Shown piece after piece: positions 1 through 8,498 of a DNA stretch of 64,000 nt; within the stretch, counting starts at the first letter, position 1; each line of letters starts with the position of its first letter. The position numbers and the translations under genes were made by a program. Source of the DNA: Actinomadura terrae (lineage in GTDB: Bacteria > Actinomycetota > Actinomycetes > Streptosporangiales > Streptosporangiaceae); contig NZ_JAICDG010000007.1 of NCBI RefSeq assembly GCF_022751215.1, forward strand, positions 129,643 through 193,642, given 5' to 3'. Below the pieces are notes generated by a model, which made no database searches, was not told the DNA's origin, and saw only the letters and a list, made by a program, of their open reading frames with translations.

Positions 1-221
1 TGCCCGTCGAACCGGAGCAGCCGCAACTTCACGAGTTGTGCGACCAGTTCGCTCTGCTTCTCGTGATCCTCGCCTCTCGAAATATTCTCGAGTTTGACGC
101 TGCCGCAGGTCACAAACCATCGGTAAAGCGAGGCGAGTTCCGCGAAATCCTTGACCAGCGGCTCTGATCCGGGAATGAACGCTCCGTCGTCGACGGGTGC
201 CGGTCGCTCCGTCTCTTTCAC
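1..221 (-). CDS. Hypothetical protein, N-terminal part (cut by left edge)
   Basis: An open frame runs leftward from a GTG at 221 to the window edge with no stop, giving 73 codons. A GGAG motif about nine bases upstream of the GTG supports the start. The peptide begins MKETERPAPVDDGAF and contains no motif I recognise. The stretch ending LVAQLVKLRLLRFDG looks helical and would be compatible with the end of a winged helix, but this is only an impression. It lies 460 bases downstream of the P450-ferredoxin gene on the same strand and may be the next gene of the cluster or the first gene outside it. Confidence 0.6.
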   Translation of the reverse strand, partial: MKETERPAPVDDGAFIPGSEPLVKDFAELASLYRWFVTCGSVKLENISRGEDHEKQSELVAQLVKLRLLRFDG

Positions 222-681
222 GGTCTGACTCCAATCGCAACCAGCGGCGGGAACGGTTGAGAATTACCCGTGGGCGGTGCTCATGTCAAGAGGACGGGAT
301 CGTCCGACATAAACGGTCCAGGACACGCACCGGGTGGGCTCTGTTGCCGGTGCGGCCCGATGGAACGGAAGGGGATGCGGCAGGAGCAAGTCGATCTCGC
401 TGTTTGCAAGGCCGCCGTCGTGTATCGGCGGTTTTCCCGGCGAGATCGATCCGGGCGGTAGAGCGTTCCAGACTCGTGAAGAAGGTGGTGGGGGCGACGA
501 CGCCCGGGCCTCAGGCAAGGCCACCGGGCCCGCTGTAAGCTACCGGGAGAACCTCATCGCGAAGGCGGACGATCCGCGTCATATCGATTCGCTCCGTGCC
601 GAAACATTCGCCCCGTTCCGAAACCTCCACAATGGTTGCAGGGTGTTTTCCGGGCACCTCGGCGCGTTCGAGAAGCAAGGC
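222..681. other. Intergenic region, no supported gene
   Basis: This 460-base gap separates the last gene of the leftward cluster operon from the partial gene at the left edge. Short open frames exist on both strands, but none has family-like sequence or a convincing start. It is less GC-rich than the neighbouring coding DNA near its left end. It probably holds the promoter of the partial gene; I could not pick a confident -10/-35 pair. Confidence 0.4.
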
Positions 682-2199
682 TTAGAGATCCAATTCCAGG
701 GTGGTGGTCTCCGCGCGGGAGACGCAGATCATGAGGCGGTCGTGGCGCTCGCGCTCCTCGGGGGTGAGGAGCAGGTCGCGGTGATCGGCCCTGCCGGTGA
801 GAAGGCGGGTCTCGCACGACCCGCAGCTGCCCTCGCGGCAGGCGCTGGGCACCGGCACGCCGCAGTCCTCGACCGCCTCCAGGATCGACACGTCGGGCGG
901 GACGTCGATGGTCAGACCCGTGCGCCGGAGCACGACGGTGATGGGCGCGTCGGGTAGGGGTCCGTTTCCGGAGGCCCCCGGCGCGCGCTCGGCTTGCGGC
1001 GCCGGACGTCCCGGCGGGAACCAGAGGACTGGCAGGGTCTCCGGGACCCGTACCGACCAGCCCTTGAACCGGACGGGCCGGTCGGGGTCGGGGCGGAGGC
1101 CGGGCCGGGCCGCGAACAGCTCCGCCAGCGACACGCGCATGACCTGGCGGCCGAGCTGGTGGCCGGCGCAGAAGTGGGCGCCGCCGCCGAACGCCTGGTG
1201 CGCGGCGGAGCCCCGGTCGAGGTCGAAGACGTCCGGGTCGTGGTAGCGGCGTTCGTCGCGGTTGGCCGAGGCGATCATCACGCCGATCTGGGCGCGCGCC
1301 GGGAGCTCGACGCCGGCGACGCGGGTGTCGTGGACCGCTTCGCGCTGGGTGGTGCCGAACAGCGGCGCCCAGCGCAGGGCCTCGCTGATCGCGGCGGGCA
1401 GGAACCGCTGCGGGTCCTCGATGACGCGTGCGAGCTGGTCGGGGCGGGACAGCAGGCCGGCGAGGGTGTTGGCCGCCGGGCCGCCGGCTCCCTGGAGGCC
1501 GCTCACCAGCATGAGGGTGATCGAGGGCAGGACGAGGTCCGCCTCGCGCAGGTCGTCCGGCGCGCGTCCGCTGTGCAGGAGGTGGGAGAGCACGGAGCCG
1601 TCGGGCCGTTTCCGCAGCCGTGCCATCAGCGGGCCGAAGGTCTCCCTGATCTCCTCGTGGACGGCGTCGGAGACCGCGTACCTCTCCGCGGCCTGTTCCC
1701 GGTTGCGGGAGCCGACGGTGAACCGGTCGAACCAGTCCTGCATGGTCTCGGCCGTGACCAGTTCGGTGATGCCGAGCGCGGCGCGGAGCGCCTCGGTGCT
1801 GATGGGGGCGAAGTAGCCGCTCATGAGGTCGACGCCGTCGCGGCTCGGCAGCGCCCGCGCCAGGGCGCGCGCGAACGGCCTGACCCGTTCCTCCGTCAGG
1901 CGCCGCGCCTGGGCGGGGCAGAGCCCCGGATCGATGCCCCGCCGCAGGTCGGCATGGACCTCGCCGGTCGCGCTGATGACGTTCGGCGCGCCGAACGCCC
2001 GGTCGAGGGTGGGGTGGCCCTGCGGGCCGGAGAAGGCCTCCCGGTCGCCGAGGACGGCGGCGCAGTCGTCGAACCTGGTGACCAGCCAGAGGCCGGCCGC
2101 GGGTACCCGGGCGACGGGCGCCTCCCGCCGGAGCCGGGCGTAGACCGGGTACGGGTCGTCGATGAGGTCGTTGAGGGAGATCTCTGCAGGAAAGGGCAT
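682..2199 (-). CDS. Cytochrome P450 fused to a C-terminal [2Fe-2S] ferredoxin domain
   Basis: Predicted 505-residue oxidase. Residues 1-395 are a P450 with the K-helix ExxR in EALR (273-276) and the haem loop FGGGAHFCAG with ligand Cys344. After a Pro/Ala-rich linker, residues about 418-505 form a plant-type ferredoxin with Cys454, 459, 462 and 492 as cluster ligands. The electron donor is therefore fused, which is uncommon for actinomycete P450s. The I helix reads GAGGPAANTL, so the usual acid-Thr pair (AGxE/DTT) is absent, suggesting unusual oxygen handling or non-hydroxylating chemistry (inference). It is the last gene of the coupled leftward operon, 21 bases after isochorismate synthase, with a GAGAGGA ribosome site. 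Substrate unknown; a PCP-bound amino acid or an isochorismate-derived unit is possible. Confidence 0.9.
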   Translation of the reverse strand: MPFPAEISLNDLIDDPYPVYARLRREAPVARVPAAGLWLVTRFDDCAAVLGDREAFSGPQGHPTLDRAFGAPNVISATGEVHADLRRGIDPGLCPAQARRLTEERVRPFARALARALPSRDGVDLMSGYFAPISTEALRAALGITELVTAETMQDWFDRFTVGSRNREQAAERYAVSDAVHEEIRETFGPLMARLRKRPDGSVLSHLLHSGRAPDDLREADLVLPSITLMLVSGLQGAGGPAANTLAGLLSRPDQLARVIEDPQRFLPAAISEALRWAPLFGTTQREAVHDTRVAGVELPARAQIGVMIASANRDERRYHDPDVFDLDRGSAAHQAFGGGAHFCAGHQLGRQVMRVSLAELFAARPGLRPDPDRPVRFKGWSVRVPETLPVLWFPPGRPAPQAERAPGASGNGPLPDAPITVVLRRTGLTIDVPPDVSILEAVEDCGVPVPSACREGSCGSCETRLLTGRADHRDLLLTPEERERHDRLMICVSRAETTTLELDL

Positions 2200-2220
2200 C
2201 GGCTGGGTCCTCTCGCCTCG

Positions 2221-3591
2221 TCAGGGGAGCAGCGCCGCGAGCATGTGGTCGGCCTTGTGCCGGGTCTCGGCGAACTCGGCCGCGGGATCGGATCCGGCGA
2301 CGATGCCGCACCCGGCGTAGACGACGGCCCGGCCGCCGCGGATCAGCGCCGACCGGATGCCGACCGCGATCTCCGCGTCGCCGGACGGGTCGATCCAGCC
2401 GAGCGGGGCCGCGTACCAGCCGCGGTCGATGCCCTCGTGGGCGCGCTGCCAGCCGGTGGCGGCCGCCCGCGGGACGCCGCCCATGGCCGGTGTCGGGTGC
2501 AGGGCCGCGATGACGTCGAAGACGGCGGTGCGGCTCCGTTCGGCGAGCAGCCCCTCGATGGAGGTGCCGAGGTGCTGGACGGTCGGGTGCCGGACGAGCT
2601 CGGGTTCGACGCCCGCGGTCACGTCGGCGCCGAGCTCGGCGAGGGCCGCGCGGATGAAGTCGAGGACCAGTGCGTGCTCGTGGCGTTCCTTCGCGCTGTC
2701 GCGCAGCCACCGTCCCAGGTCGGCGTCGTGCGCGGCGTCGGCGCCGCGCGGCGCGGACCCGGCCAGCGCCATCGTCCGCAGGACCGGTCCCTCGACCCGC
2801 ACCAGCAGTTCCGGGGTGGCGCCGACGAAGTGCAGGCCGTCCCAGCCGACGGCGAAGACGGTCGCGCCGTTCTGGGACGCTTCCAGCGCGCGGAGGATCC
2901 GGTCGATGTCGAACGCGCCCTCGACGTCCACCTCGAAGGTGCGGGCGAGGACCACCTTCTCCAGGGCGCCGCGCTGGATCTCCGCGAGGATCGCGGTGAC
3001 GTTCCGCGTCCACTCGGCCCGCCCGGGGACCTGGACGAAGCGGGCGAGGCCGCCCGAGGGCGGCGGTAGGGCCCCGGTGCGGAGCCGGGCCCGTGCCCGT
3101 GCCGCCTCCAGCGCGGCGGCCAGGTCGGCCGCGGTCTGGCCGGGACGGCAGACCGCGTTGACGGTGAGGCGGGCCGGCTCGCCCGCGCGGGCCTCGAACT
3201 GGATCTCCGGCACCCAGAACGCCACCGGAGGCATCCCGGAGCCCTCCGCGTAGGAGCCCCCGCCGATCAGCAGCGGCACGCCGGTCCCGTCCGCCGCGAT
3301 CGGCAGCCGGGCCCACGCGTCGCGCGCACCCGCCCATCGGGAGCCGGCCTGCCCGCCCGGCAGCTCGTGAGCCACGCCCAGCGCGAGGAGGCTCCGTTTG
3401 GTGTGCGGCGAGGACCAGAAGAAGGATCGGCCGGCCGTGTCCGCGGCCGACCGGCGCAGCTCGCGAAGGTCGTCGCGGGTGTCGCCCGGATGCCAGCTGA
3501 CCAGCACGGCGCCGCCGCCCGCCGCGGCCGACTCCGCGGCCCGCCGGCAGAGGTCTCGCAACTTCACGGTTCTGCTCTCCGATCGGCTCAT
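2221..3591 (-). CDS. Isochorismate synthase (chorismate-binding MenF/EntC/DhbC family)
   Basis: Converts chorismate to isochorismate in the cytosol. The 456-residue protein shows the family signatures in order: KVVLAR with the Lys that acts as general base in EntC (about residue 212; anthranilate synthases lack it), FVGATPELL, AGSAPRG, KERHEHALVLDFIR, HPTPAMGGVPR and YAGCGIVAGSDP near the C terminus. The ATG at 3591 overlaps the stop of the methyltransferase gene (ATGA), so I prefer it over the in-frame GTG-type start at 3606. It sits in an NRPS operon, so it serves secondary metabolism rather than menaquinone. No isochorismatase, isochorismate-pyruvate lyase, DhbA-type reductase or aryl-acid A domain is in the window. 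A bifunctional salicylate synthase cannot be excluded from motifs alone. Confidence 0.9.
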   Translation of the reverse strand: MSRSESRTVKLRDLCRRAAESAAAGGGAVLVSWHPGDTRDDLRELRRSAADTAGRSFFWSSPHTKRSLLALGVAHELPGGQAGSRWAGARDAWARLPIAADGTGVPLLIGGGSYAEGSGMPPVAFWVPEIQFEARAGEPARLTVNAVCRPGQTAADLAAALEAARARARLRTGALPPPSGGLARFVQVPGRAEWTRNVTAILAEIQRGALEKVVLARTFEVDVEGAFDIDRILRALEASQNGATVFAVGWDGLHFVGATPELLVRVEGPVLRTMALAGSAPRGADAAHDADLGRWLRDSAKERHEHALVLDFIRAALAELGADVTAGVEPELVRHPTVQHLGTSIEGLLAERSRTAVFDVIAALHPTPAMGGVPRAAATGWQRAHEGIDRGWYAAPLGWIDPSGDAEIAVGIRSALIRGGRAVVYAGCGIVAGSDPAAEFAETRHKADHMLAALLP

Positions 3592-4712
3592 GGGACGGTC
3601 CCCCACGGGACCGTGGTGAGGAGGCGCGGCGCCGCGGCCGCGACCGGCAGCGCGGCCCCGCCCGCGCCGGGCCCGACGGCGAGGCCGAACGTGCCGGGCC
3701 CGTCCTCGGTGAGCAGGCTCACCTGGAGGTCGTCAGCCTGGAGCGCACCGGTCAGGTCGCCGGGCCGGAGCGCGTCGCGTGCCGGTGCCGGCCCGCCCCC
3801 GTGCAGGAGGAGGGAGGCCCGCTCGACCAGGTCGTGGACGCCCTGGTGCGGCACCCCTCGGAAGCCCGTGAGCACCCCGGCGTCCAGGGCGGATCGCAGC
3901 GCGCCGGCCCCCGCCCAGTCGCGTGGGGCGACCACCCTCCCGGGCGGCGGTGTGCGCCGGAGGACGACGTCGTAGCGGAACCCGTTGAGTTCGTTGTCGA
4001 ACCGTCCGAGTTTCGGCATCGCCCGGACCGACAGGCCGCGCTCGGCCGCGTAACGCGCGAACCAGTGCGGGGAGACGAGCAGTTCCGGTTCGCTCGCCAC
4101 CGATTTGCGCAGGCGTTCGCGCCGCTCGCGCTGCTCGCCGGGGGTGCAGCCGTCCAGCGCCGCCAGGTGCAGGGCGTCGAGCAGGTCGGCGTTGCGGACG
4201 TCGCCGACGAACACGCTCCCGTCGTCCGGCAGCACGGCCGTCGCGCCGTCGAGAACCGCGCCCAGATAGGCCGCGGACGGGAAGTACTGTGCGACGGAGT
4301 TGAGGATGACCAGGTCGGCTCCGCTGCCGTGGCGGGCTGCGGCGGCCGTGGCCTCCTCGCAGGCCAGGTGGACGTGGGCGGCACCGCGCTCGGCCACCGC
4401 CTTCCGCAACCGGCTCACGGCGACGCCCGAGATGTCCGTCCCGGTGTAGGACTCGCAGTCGTGCAGCAGCCGCCACATCAGCAGTCCGCTCCCGCACCCG
4501 ATCTCCACGACGCGGCGCGGCCGGAGCCCGGCGATCCGCGCGACCGTCGCGTCGACCCACTCCCGCATCTCGGCCGGGGAGAACGGCAGGCCGGTGATCT
4601 TGCTGTGCCAGCCGGCGACGTCGAACTCGGGGTCGGCGGGCCGCTCCCGGTAGACGTCGTCGAAGACCTCGGCCCACAGGCCGACCGTGCCCGTCCAGCC
4701 GGGCCCGGTCAC
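3588..4712 (-). CDS. Stand-alone NRPS-type SAM methyltransferase
   Basis: The 374-residue protein resembles the N-methyltransferase domain usually embedded in NRPS adenylation domains: WHSKITGLPF and EMREWVDATVARI precede the SAM-binding loop VVEIGCGSGLL (about 68-78), then TGTDIS and NGFRYDVVLRR. A C-terminal part of about 100 residues follows the fold and has no motif I recognise. The GTG at 4712 overlaps the thioesterase stop (GTGA); the longer open frame to 4973 runs antisense-like through the thioesterase gene and is not used. Being coupled to the thioesterase and isochorismate synthase genes suggests it methylates a carrier-bound intermediate (inference). O- versus N-methylation cannot be decided. 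Confidence 0.82.
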   Translation of the reverse strand: MTGPGWTGTVGLWAEVFDDVYRERPADPEFDVAGWHSKITGLPFSPAEMREWVDATVARIAGLRPRRVVEIGCGSGLLMWRLLHDCESYTGTDISGVAVSRLRKAVAERGAAHVHLACEEATAAAARHGSGADLVILNSVAQYFPSAAYLGAVLDGATAVLPDDGSVFVGDVRNADLLDALHLAALDGCTPGEQRERRERLRKSVASEPELLVSPHWFARYAAERGLSVRAMPKLGRFDNELNGFRYDVVLRRTPPPGRVVAPRDWAGAGALRSALDAGVLTGFRGVPHQGVHDLVERASLLLHGGGPAPARDALRPGDLTGALQADDLQVSLLTEDGPGTFGLAVGPGAGGAALPVAAAAPRLLTTVPWGTVP

Positions 4713-5461
4713 GAGACCCTCCGCAGGATCGCCTCCAGGACGGCGGGGTCGCGCAGCATGTCGGCCTGGTCGGCGGCGAAGCGGTCCACCTCCCAGTGGT
4801 CCTCGACGGCGGCCCGGTCCCCGTAGTCCGCCGAGAGCAGCACCGCGGCCGGGCCCGGGTAGGGGGTGCGGCGGGCCGTGGAAGCGGCGACGGCGAACTC
4901 GATCCAGCTGAGGTAGCGGTCGATCAGGTCGAGGGCGATCTCGTCGTCGGCGGGGATGCCGAGCGACGCGCACTGCCGTTCATGGTGCTCCTGGGCGAGG
5001 CCCGCCAGGTAGGCGAAGGTGGCCGGTCCGTCACCGGCGAGTCGGCCGAGCCCGGCGCGGACCTCCGCCGAGGGCGCGCGGGTGATCTGCGCGTGGACGA
5101 CGGCGAGGAACTCGACCCCGATGGGCAGCGGGTCGATCAGCGTCAGGGCCACCGCGCGGCCGCGGGCCCGCAGCTCCCGGGCGAGCTCGAGCGCCAGCAT
5201 CGACCCGGCGCAGAAGCCGAGCAGCCGGACGTCCTCGCAGGGCGATTCCGCGAGGGCGTCGGCATAGGCGGCGGCATAGGCCCGGGCGTCGGGATCCACC
5301 TTCACCCCGGCCCACCGGGCGGCGGTGAACTCCCAGACCGGACGCTCCGCCGTGTCCGCGAGCCCCCGGATGTCGGCGCCGGGCCGCGCCCCCCGGAAGT
5401 CGACGGCTACCAGGGCCGGGCCGTCCTTCCTCCGGTTGAGCGGCTGGAGCAGCCTCCTCAT
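4709..5461 (-). CDS. Thioesterase-like alpha/beta hydrolase with Cys nucleophile
   Basis: A 250-residue protein of the NRPS/PKS thioesterase family. The nucleophile elbow is GFCAGS, with Cys84 where most members have Ser; Cys variants are known in some NRPS thioesterases, for example the beta-lactone-forming domain of ObiF. Asp110 in LTLIDP is a candidate acid. The usual C-terminal GDHFTML box reads ADQADML, so the catalytic His appears replaced by Gln232. It may be a product-release enzyme, an editing type II thioesterase, an acyltransferase or a weakened copy. ATG at 5461 overlaps the stop of the A-PCP gene (ATGA). It is the only thioesterase in the cluster part seen here. Confidence 0.8.
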   Translation of the reverse strand: MRRLLQPLNRRKDGPALVAVDFRGARPGADIRGLADTAERPVWEFTAARWAGVKVDPDARAYAAAYADALAESPCEDVRLLGFCAGSMLALELARELRARGRAVALTLIDPLPIGVEFLAVVHAQITRAPSAEVRAGLGRLAGDGPATFAYLAGLAQEHHERQCASLGIPADDEIALDLIDRYLSWIEFAVAASTARRTPYPGPAAVLLSADYGDRAAVEDHWEVDRFAADQADMLRDPAVLEAILRRVS

Positions 5462-7257
5462 GAGAGCCCGGCCGTCTGCGCCAGCTGCTCGGCGGCCGCG
5501 CGCGGCGACGTCTGGCTCAGCAGGACGCGCAGCGGAACCTGGTGGCCCGCCTCCCTCGCCCGCATCGCCACCCGGGCCGCCATCACCGAATGGCCGCCCA
5601 TGAGGAAGACGTCGTCCTTCGGGCCCACCGCCGCCACGTCCAGCGCCTCGGCCCATAACCGGCAGAGGAGGGCTTCGAGTTCACCGACCGGTTTGTCGGG
5701 CGGGCTGTCGGGCGGGCTGTCGGAGGGGGAGTCGTGCGCCGCCGGTGCGGGGTCGGGGAGCGCCGCGCGGTCCAGCTTGCCGTTCTGGTTCAGCGGGAGC
5801 GACTCCACGCGGGTGAAGGTGCTCGGCACCATGTAGCCGGGGAGGTGCAGAGCCAGTTGGTCGCGCAGCTCGCCGGCCAGGCCAGGGTCCGTGCGGGACG
5901 TCACGACGTAGGCGGCCAGGGCGGTGGTGTTCGCCGCGTCCGTCCTGGCGGCGACGGCGCAGTCGGCGACGTCGGGATGCAGCCGCAGTTTCACCTCGAC
6001 CTCGCCGAGTTCCACGCGGAACCCCCGGACCTGGACCTGGTCGTCGATGCGGCCGAGGTACTCCAGCTCCCCCTCGGGTGTGCGCCGCACCAGGTCGCCC
6101 GTCCGGTACCAGCGGCGGCCGCGGTGCACCGGGTACCGCTCCGCGGTCAGCCGCTCCCGGCCGAGATAGCCGCGGGCGAGGCCGGGCCCGCTGATGTGGA
6201 GGTCGCCGACGGCGCCGTCGGCGACCGGGTCGCCGTGCGGGCCGAGGACCGCCACGTCGAGGTCGGGCAGCGGACGGCCGATGAGGCTGGCCTCGCCGCC
6301 GGTGTCCTCCGAGCGGACGCGCCGGTAGGTGGCGTACACGGTGGTCTCGGTGGGGCCGTACATGTTGAAGACCTCGGGGGCGCTGTCGCCGCGGCCGGCG
6401 AACCAGGGCCGCAGGACCTTGAAGTCGAGCTTCTCGCCGCCCAGGAAGACGTAGCGGAGGCTGAGCGCGGCACGCGCCTCCTCGACGAGGTCGGCGCGGA
6501 TCAGCGCCTGGAAGGCCGACTGGGTCTGCGCCGTCACCGTCACCCGCTCGCGTTCCAGGAGCGCGAGGTAGTCGACCGGGGAGCGGCTCGTCCAGTAGGG
6601 GACGACGACGAGCCGCGCGCCGCGGGTGAGCGCGCCCCAGATCTCCCAGACCGAGGCGTCGAACGCGGGGGAGTGGAAGAACGCCCACACGTCGTCGGGT
6701 CGGAGGTCGAACAGGCGGTCGGTGGTCGTGATGAGCCTGGCCACCTGGCGGTGCTCGACCAGCACGCCCTTGGGCTCGCCCGTCGACCCGGAGGTGTAGA
6801 CGACGTAGGCGGGGTCGGCCGGGGAGATCGGCGGGAGGTCGCCCGGGGGGAACCCGTCGGCGTCCTCCAGGAGGACCGCCTGGACGCCCAGCCCGGAGAC
6901 CCGGTCCGCGCTCTCCGCGGAGGTGAGGACGGCGGTGCAGGCGGCGTCGGAGAGGATCGTGCGGAGCCGCTCGTCGGGCTGGGCCGGGTCGAGCGGCAGG
7001 TAGGGGCGCCCGGCCCGCATGATGCCGAGTGCTCCGGCGACGAGCCCGCACGAGCGGTTCAGGAGCAGTCCCACCGGCCGCGCGTCGCCTGCTGAAGGCG
7101 CCCCGCTCGCGATCAGGGCGGCCGCCCGGCGGCTGAGGGCGTCGAGCTCGGCATAGGTCAGACGCACGTTCCGGTCGCACACGGCGATGGCCTTCGCACG
7201 CCTTTCGGCCTGCTCGGCGAACATCTCGGTCAGCGTTTCCGCGTCCAAGGCTGCCAA
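5458..7257 (-). CDS. NRPS adenylation-carrier didomain protein (A-PCP), leftward
   Basis: Activates an amino acid and loads it on its own carrier. Motifs: YTSGSTGEPKG (A3), FDASVWEIW (A4), NMYGPTETTVYATY (A5), YRTGDL (A7), GRIDDQVQVRGFRVE (A8), NGKLDR (A10), then carrier site FLMGGHS. Hand-aligned specificity residues are roughly D-A-W-A-F-G-M-V-Y-K; I know no confident substrate. No C domain is present, as in NovH/NikP1-type proteins that present amino acids to P450s. I chose TTG at 7257 because GGGAGG lies eight bases upstream; an ATG at 7374 would add residues unlike an A domain. An in-frame TTA codon lies at 5656-5658. First gene of the leftward operon. Confidence 0.88.
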   Translation of the reverse strand: MAALDAETLTEMFAEQAERRAKAIAVCDRNVRLTYAELDALSRRAAALIASGAPSAGDARPVGLLLNRSCGLVAGALGIMRAGRPYLPLDPAQPDERLRTILSDAACTAVLTSAESADRVSGLGVQAVLLEDADGFPPGDLPPISPADPAYVVYTSGSTGEPKGVLVEHRQVARLITTTDRLFDLRPDDVWAFFHSPAFDASVWEIWGALTRGARLVVVPYWTSRSPVDYLALLERERVTVTAQTQSAFQALIRADLVEEARAALSLRYVFLGGEKLDFKVLRPWFAGRGDSAPEVFNMYGPTETTVYATYRRVRSEDTGGEASLIGRPLPDLDVAVLGPHGDPVADGAVGDLHISGPGLARGYLGRERLTAERYPVHRGRRWYRTGDLVRRTPEGELEYLGRIDDQVQVRGFRVELGEVEVKLRLHPDVADCAVAARTDAANTTALAAYVVTSRTDPGLAGELRDQLALHLPGYMVPSTFTRVESLPLNQNGKLDRAALPDPAPAAHDSPSDSPPDSPPDKPVGELEALLCRLWAEALDVAAVGPKDDVFLMGGHSVMAARVAMRAREAGHQVPLRVLLSQTSPRAAAEQLAQTAGLS

Positions 7258-7413
7258 TTCCTCATCCTCCCGGATTCCCGTATTCGAGGGGGCCCGCTGT
7301 TTTGTGATTTTGCAGGACGGGGGAGGGCCCGCGGAGGTGGCCGCCGCTCGCAGCAACCGGAATTGCAGCTTCATGCAGCCGAAGTATTCTGGTGCGCCGG
7401 GCCCGGCCCGCAC
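7258..7413. promoter_or_regulatory. Divergent promoter region of two cluster operons
   Basis: This 156-base gap separates the TTG start of the leftward A-PCP gene from the ATG of the rightward dehydrogenase gene and should hold both promoters. On the plus strand TATTCT at 7385-7390 is preceded by TTGCAG with a 16-base spacer, a weak sigma-70-like pair. No clear palindrome was found. The exact borders depend on the two start choices. Confidence 0.4.
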
Positions 7414-8484
7414 ATGCTTTTCAGCGTGCTCGCAGCGGTTTACCACGGAAGACGCGATATCCGGATTCAACGGCGGCCCGATCCGCCGCGGCCGGGCGCG
7501 GCGGAGGTCCAGCTCGCGATCTCGCTCGCCGGGATCTGCGGGACCGACCTCGACGAGTACCTGACCGGTCCGCACCTGATCCCGATGAACGGCCGCCATC
7601 CCGGCAGCGGCCGCGGCGGCCCGCTCGTCCTGGGCCACGAGATGGTCGGGACGGTCGTCGACGCGGGCTCGGAATCGGGCTGGGCGACCGGCGACCGCGT
7701 CGTCCCCGGATCGGGCGTGTGGTGCGGCGCCTGCCGCTGGTGCGCGGCCGGCCGCACCAACCTCTGCGCCCGCTACTACACGATCGGCCTGCACGCCGAC
7801 GGGGGCCTCGCGCAGTTCGTCAACGTCCCCGGGAAGATCTGCCGGTCGGTGGACGGCCTGGCCGACGAGGTGGCCGTGCTGGCCCAGCCCCTGGCCGTGG
7901 CGATGCACGCGGCCCGCGGCTGCGACCTCCGGCCGGGCGCGGTCGTCGCGGTGATCGGGGCCGGCGGCATCGGGGCGCCGGCGATCGCCGCCGTCGCCGC
8001 GCTCGGCGCGGTCCCCCTGGTGGTCGACGTCGCCGCGGCGCGGCTGCGCGCCGCCGAGCGCCTCGGTGCCGCGACCATCGACGCGGCCAGGACCGACGCG
8101 GTGTCCGCCGTCCGCGAGTACACCGGCGGGGCGGGCGCGGAGGTCGTCATCGAGGCGTCGGGCACGCCGTCCGGGCTGGCGGCCGCGGTGGGCGCGGTCC
8201 AGCGCGGCGGTCTGATCCAGCTGGTCGGGCTGCACCGGGACCCGGCGCCCCTGGACCTCACCCGGCTCGTCCTCGACGAGATCCGGCTGGTCACCTCGAA
8301 GGTCCACGTCTGCGACCGGGACCTCCCCGAGGCCATCGACCTGCTGCGGCGGCGCCCCGAACTCGCGGACGTGCTGCTCGCGCCGGTCATCGGCCTGCCC
8401 GAACTGGAATCCGGCGGGCTTCTCCCCCTCGCCGCGGAAAAGACCGCCGGCAAGGTCGTCGTCAATCCCTCCGCCCACCCGTGA
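7414..8484 (+). CDS. Zinc-dependent medium-chain alcohol dehydrogenase
   Basis: The 356-residue protein belongs to the MDR family near butanediol/threonine dehydrogenases. It shows catalytic-zinc motifs GICGTD and GHE, four structural-zinc cysteines in WCGACRWCAAGRTNLC, and the nucleotide-binding loop VIGAGGIGAPA. It should interconvert a secondary alcohol and ketone with NAD(P). ATG 7414 begins MLFSVLAAVYHGRRD, as usual for the family; GTG 7426 is an alternative, and no good ribosome site is visible for either, so a leaderless or short-leader transcript is possible. First gene of the rightward operon. Given the isochorismate synthase nearby it may oxidise an isochorismate-derived dihydroaromatic alcohol, but this is inference. 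Confidence 0.85.
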   Translation: MLFSVLAAVYHGRRDIRIQRRPDPPRPGAAEVQLAISLAGICGTDLDEYLTGPHLIPMNGRHPGSGRGGPLVLGHEMVGTVVDAGSESGWATGDRVVPGSGVWCGACRWCAAGRTNLCARYYTIGLHADGGLAQFVNVPGKICRSVDGLADEVAVLAQPLAVAMHAARGCDLRPGAVVAVIGAGGIGAPAIAAVAALGAVPLVVDVAAARLRAAERLGAATIDAARTDAVSAVREYTGGAGAEVVIEASGTPSGLAAAVGAVQRGGLIQLVGLHRDPAPLDLTRLVLDEIRLVTSKVHVCDRDLPEAIDLLRRRPELADVLLAPVIGLPELESGGLLPLAAEKTAGKVVVNPSAHP

Positions 8485-8498
8485 AAGGACGTCCGCCC

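Noticed and set aside
994..3069. Very long plus-strand open frame opposite the P450-ferredoxin and isochorismate synthase genes
   Set aside because: It is the GC-rich antisense shadow of two well-supported minus-strand genes and has no domain-like sequence.
2221..3591. Assignment as anthranilate or aminodeoxychorismate synthase
   Set aside because: The Lys in KVVLAR required for water attack is present, and the overall motifs fit isochorismate synthases.
7258..8478. N-terminal extension of the leftward A-PCP frame to 8478
   Set aside because: It runs antisense through the zinc dehydrogenase gene; the A domain begins naturally near 7257 where a good ribosome site lies.
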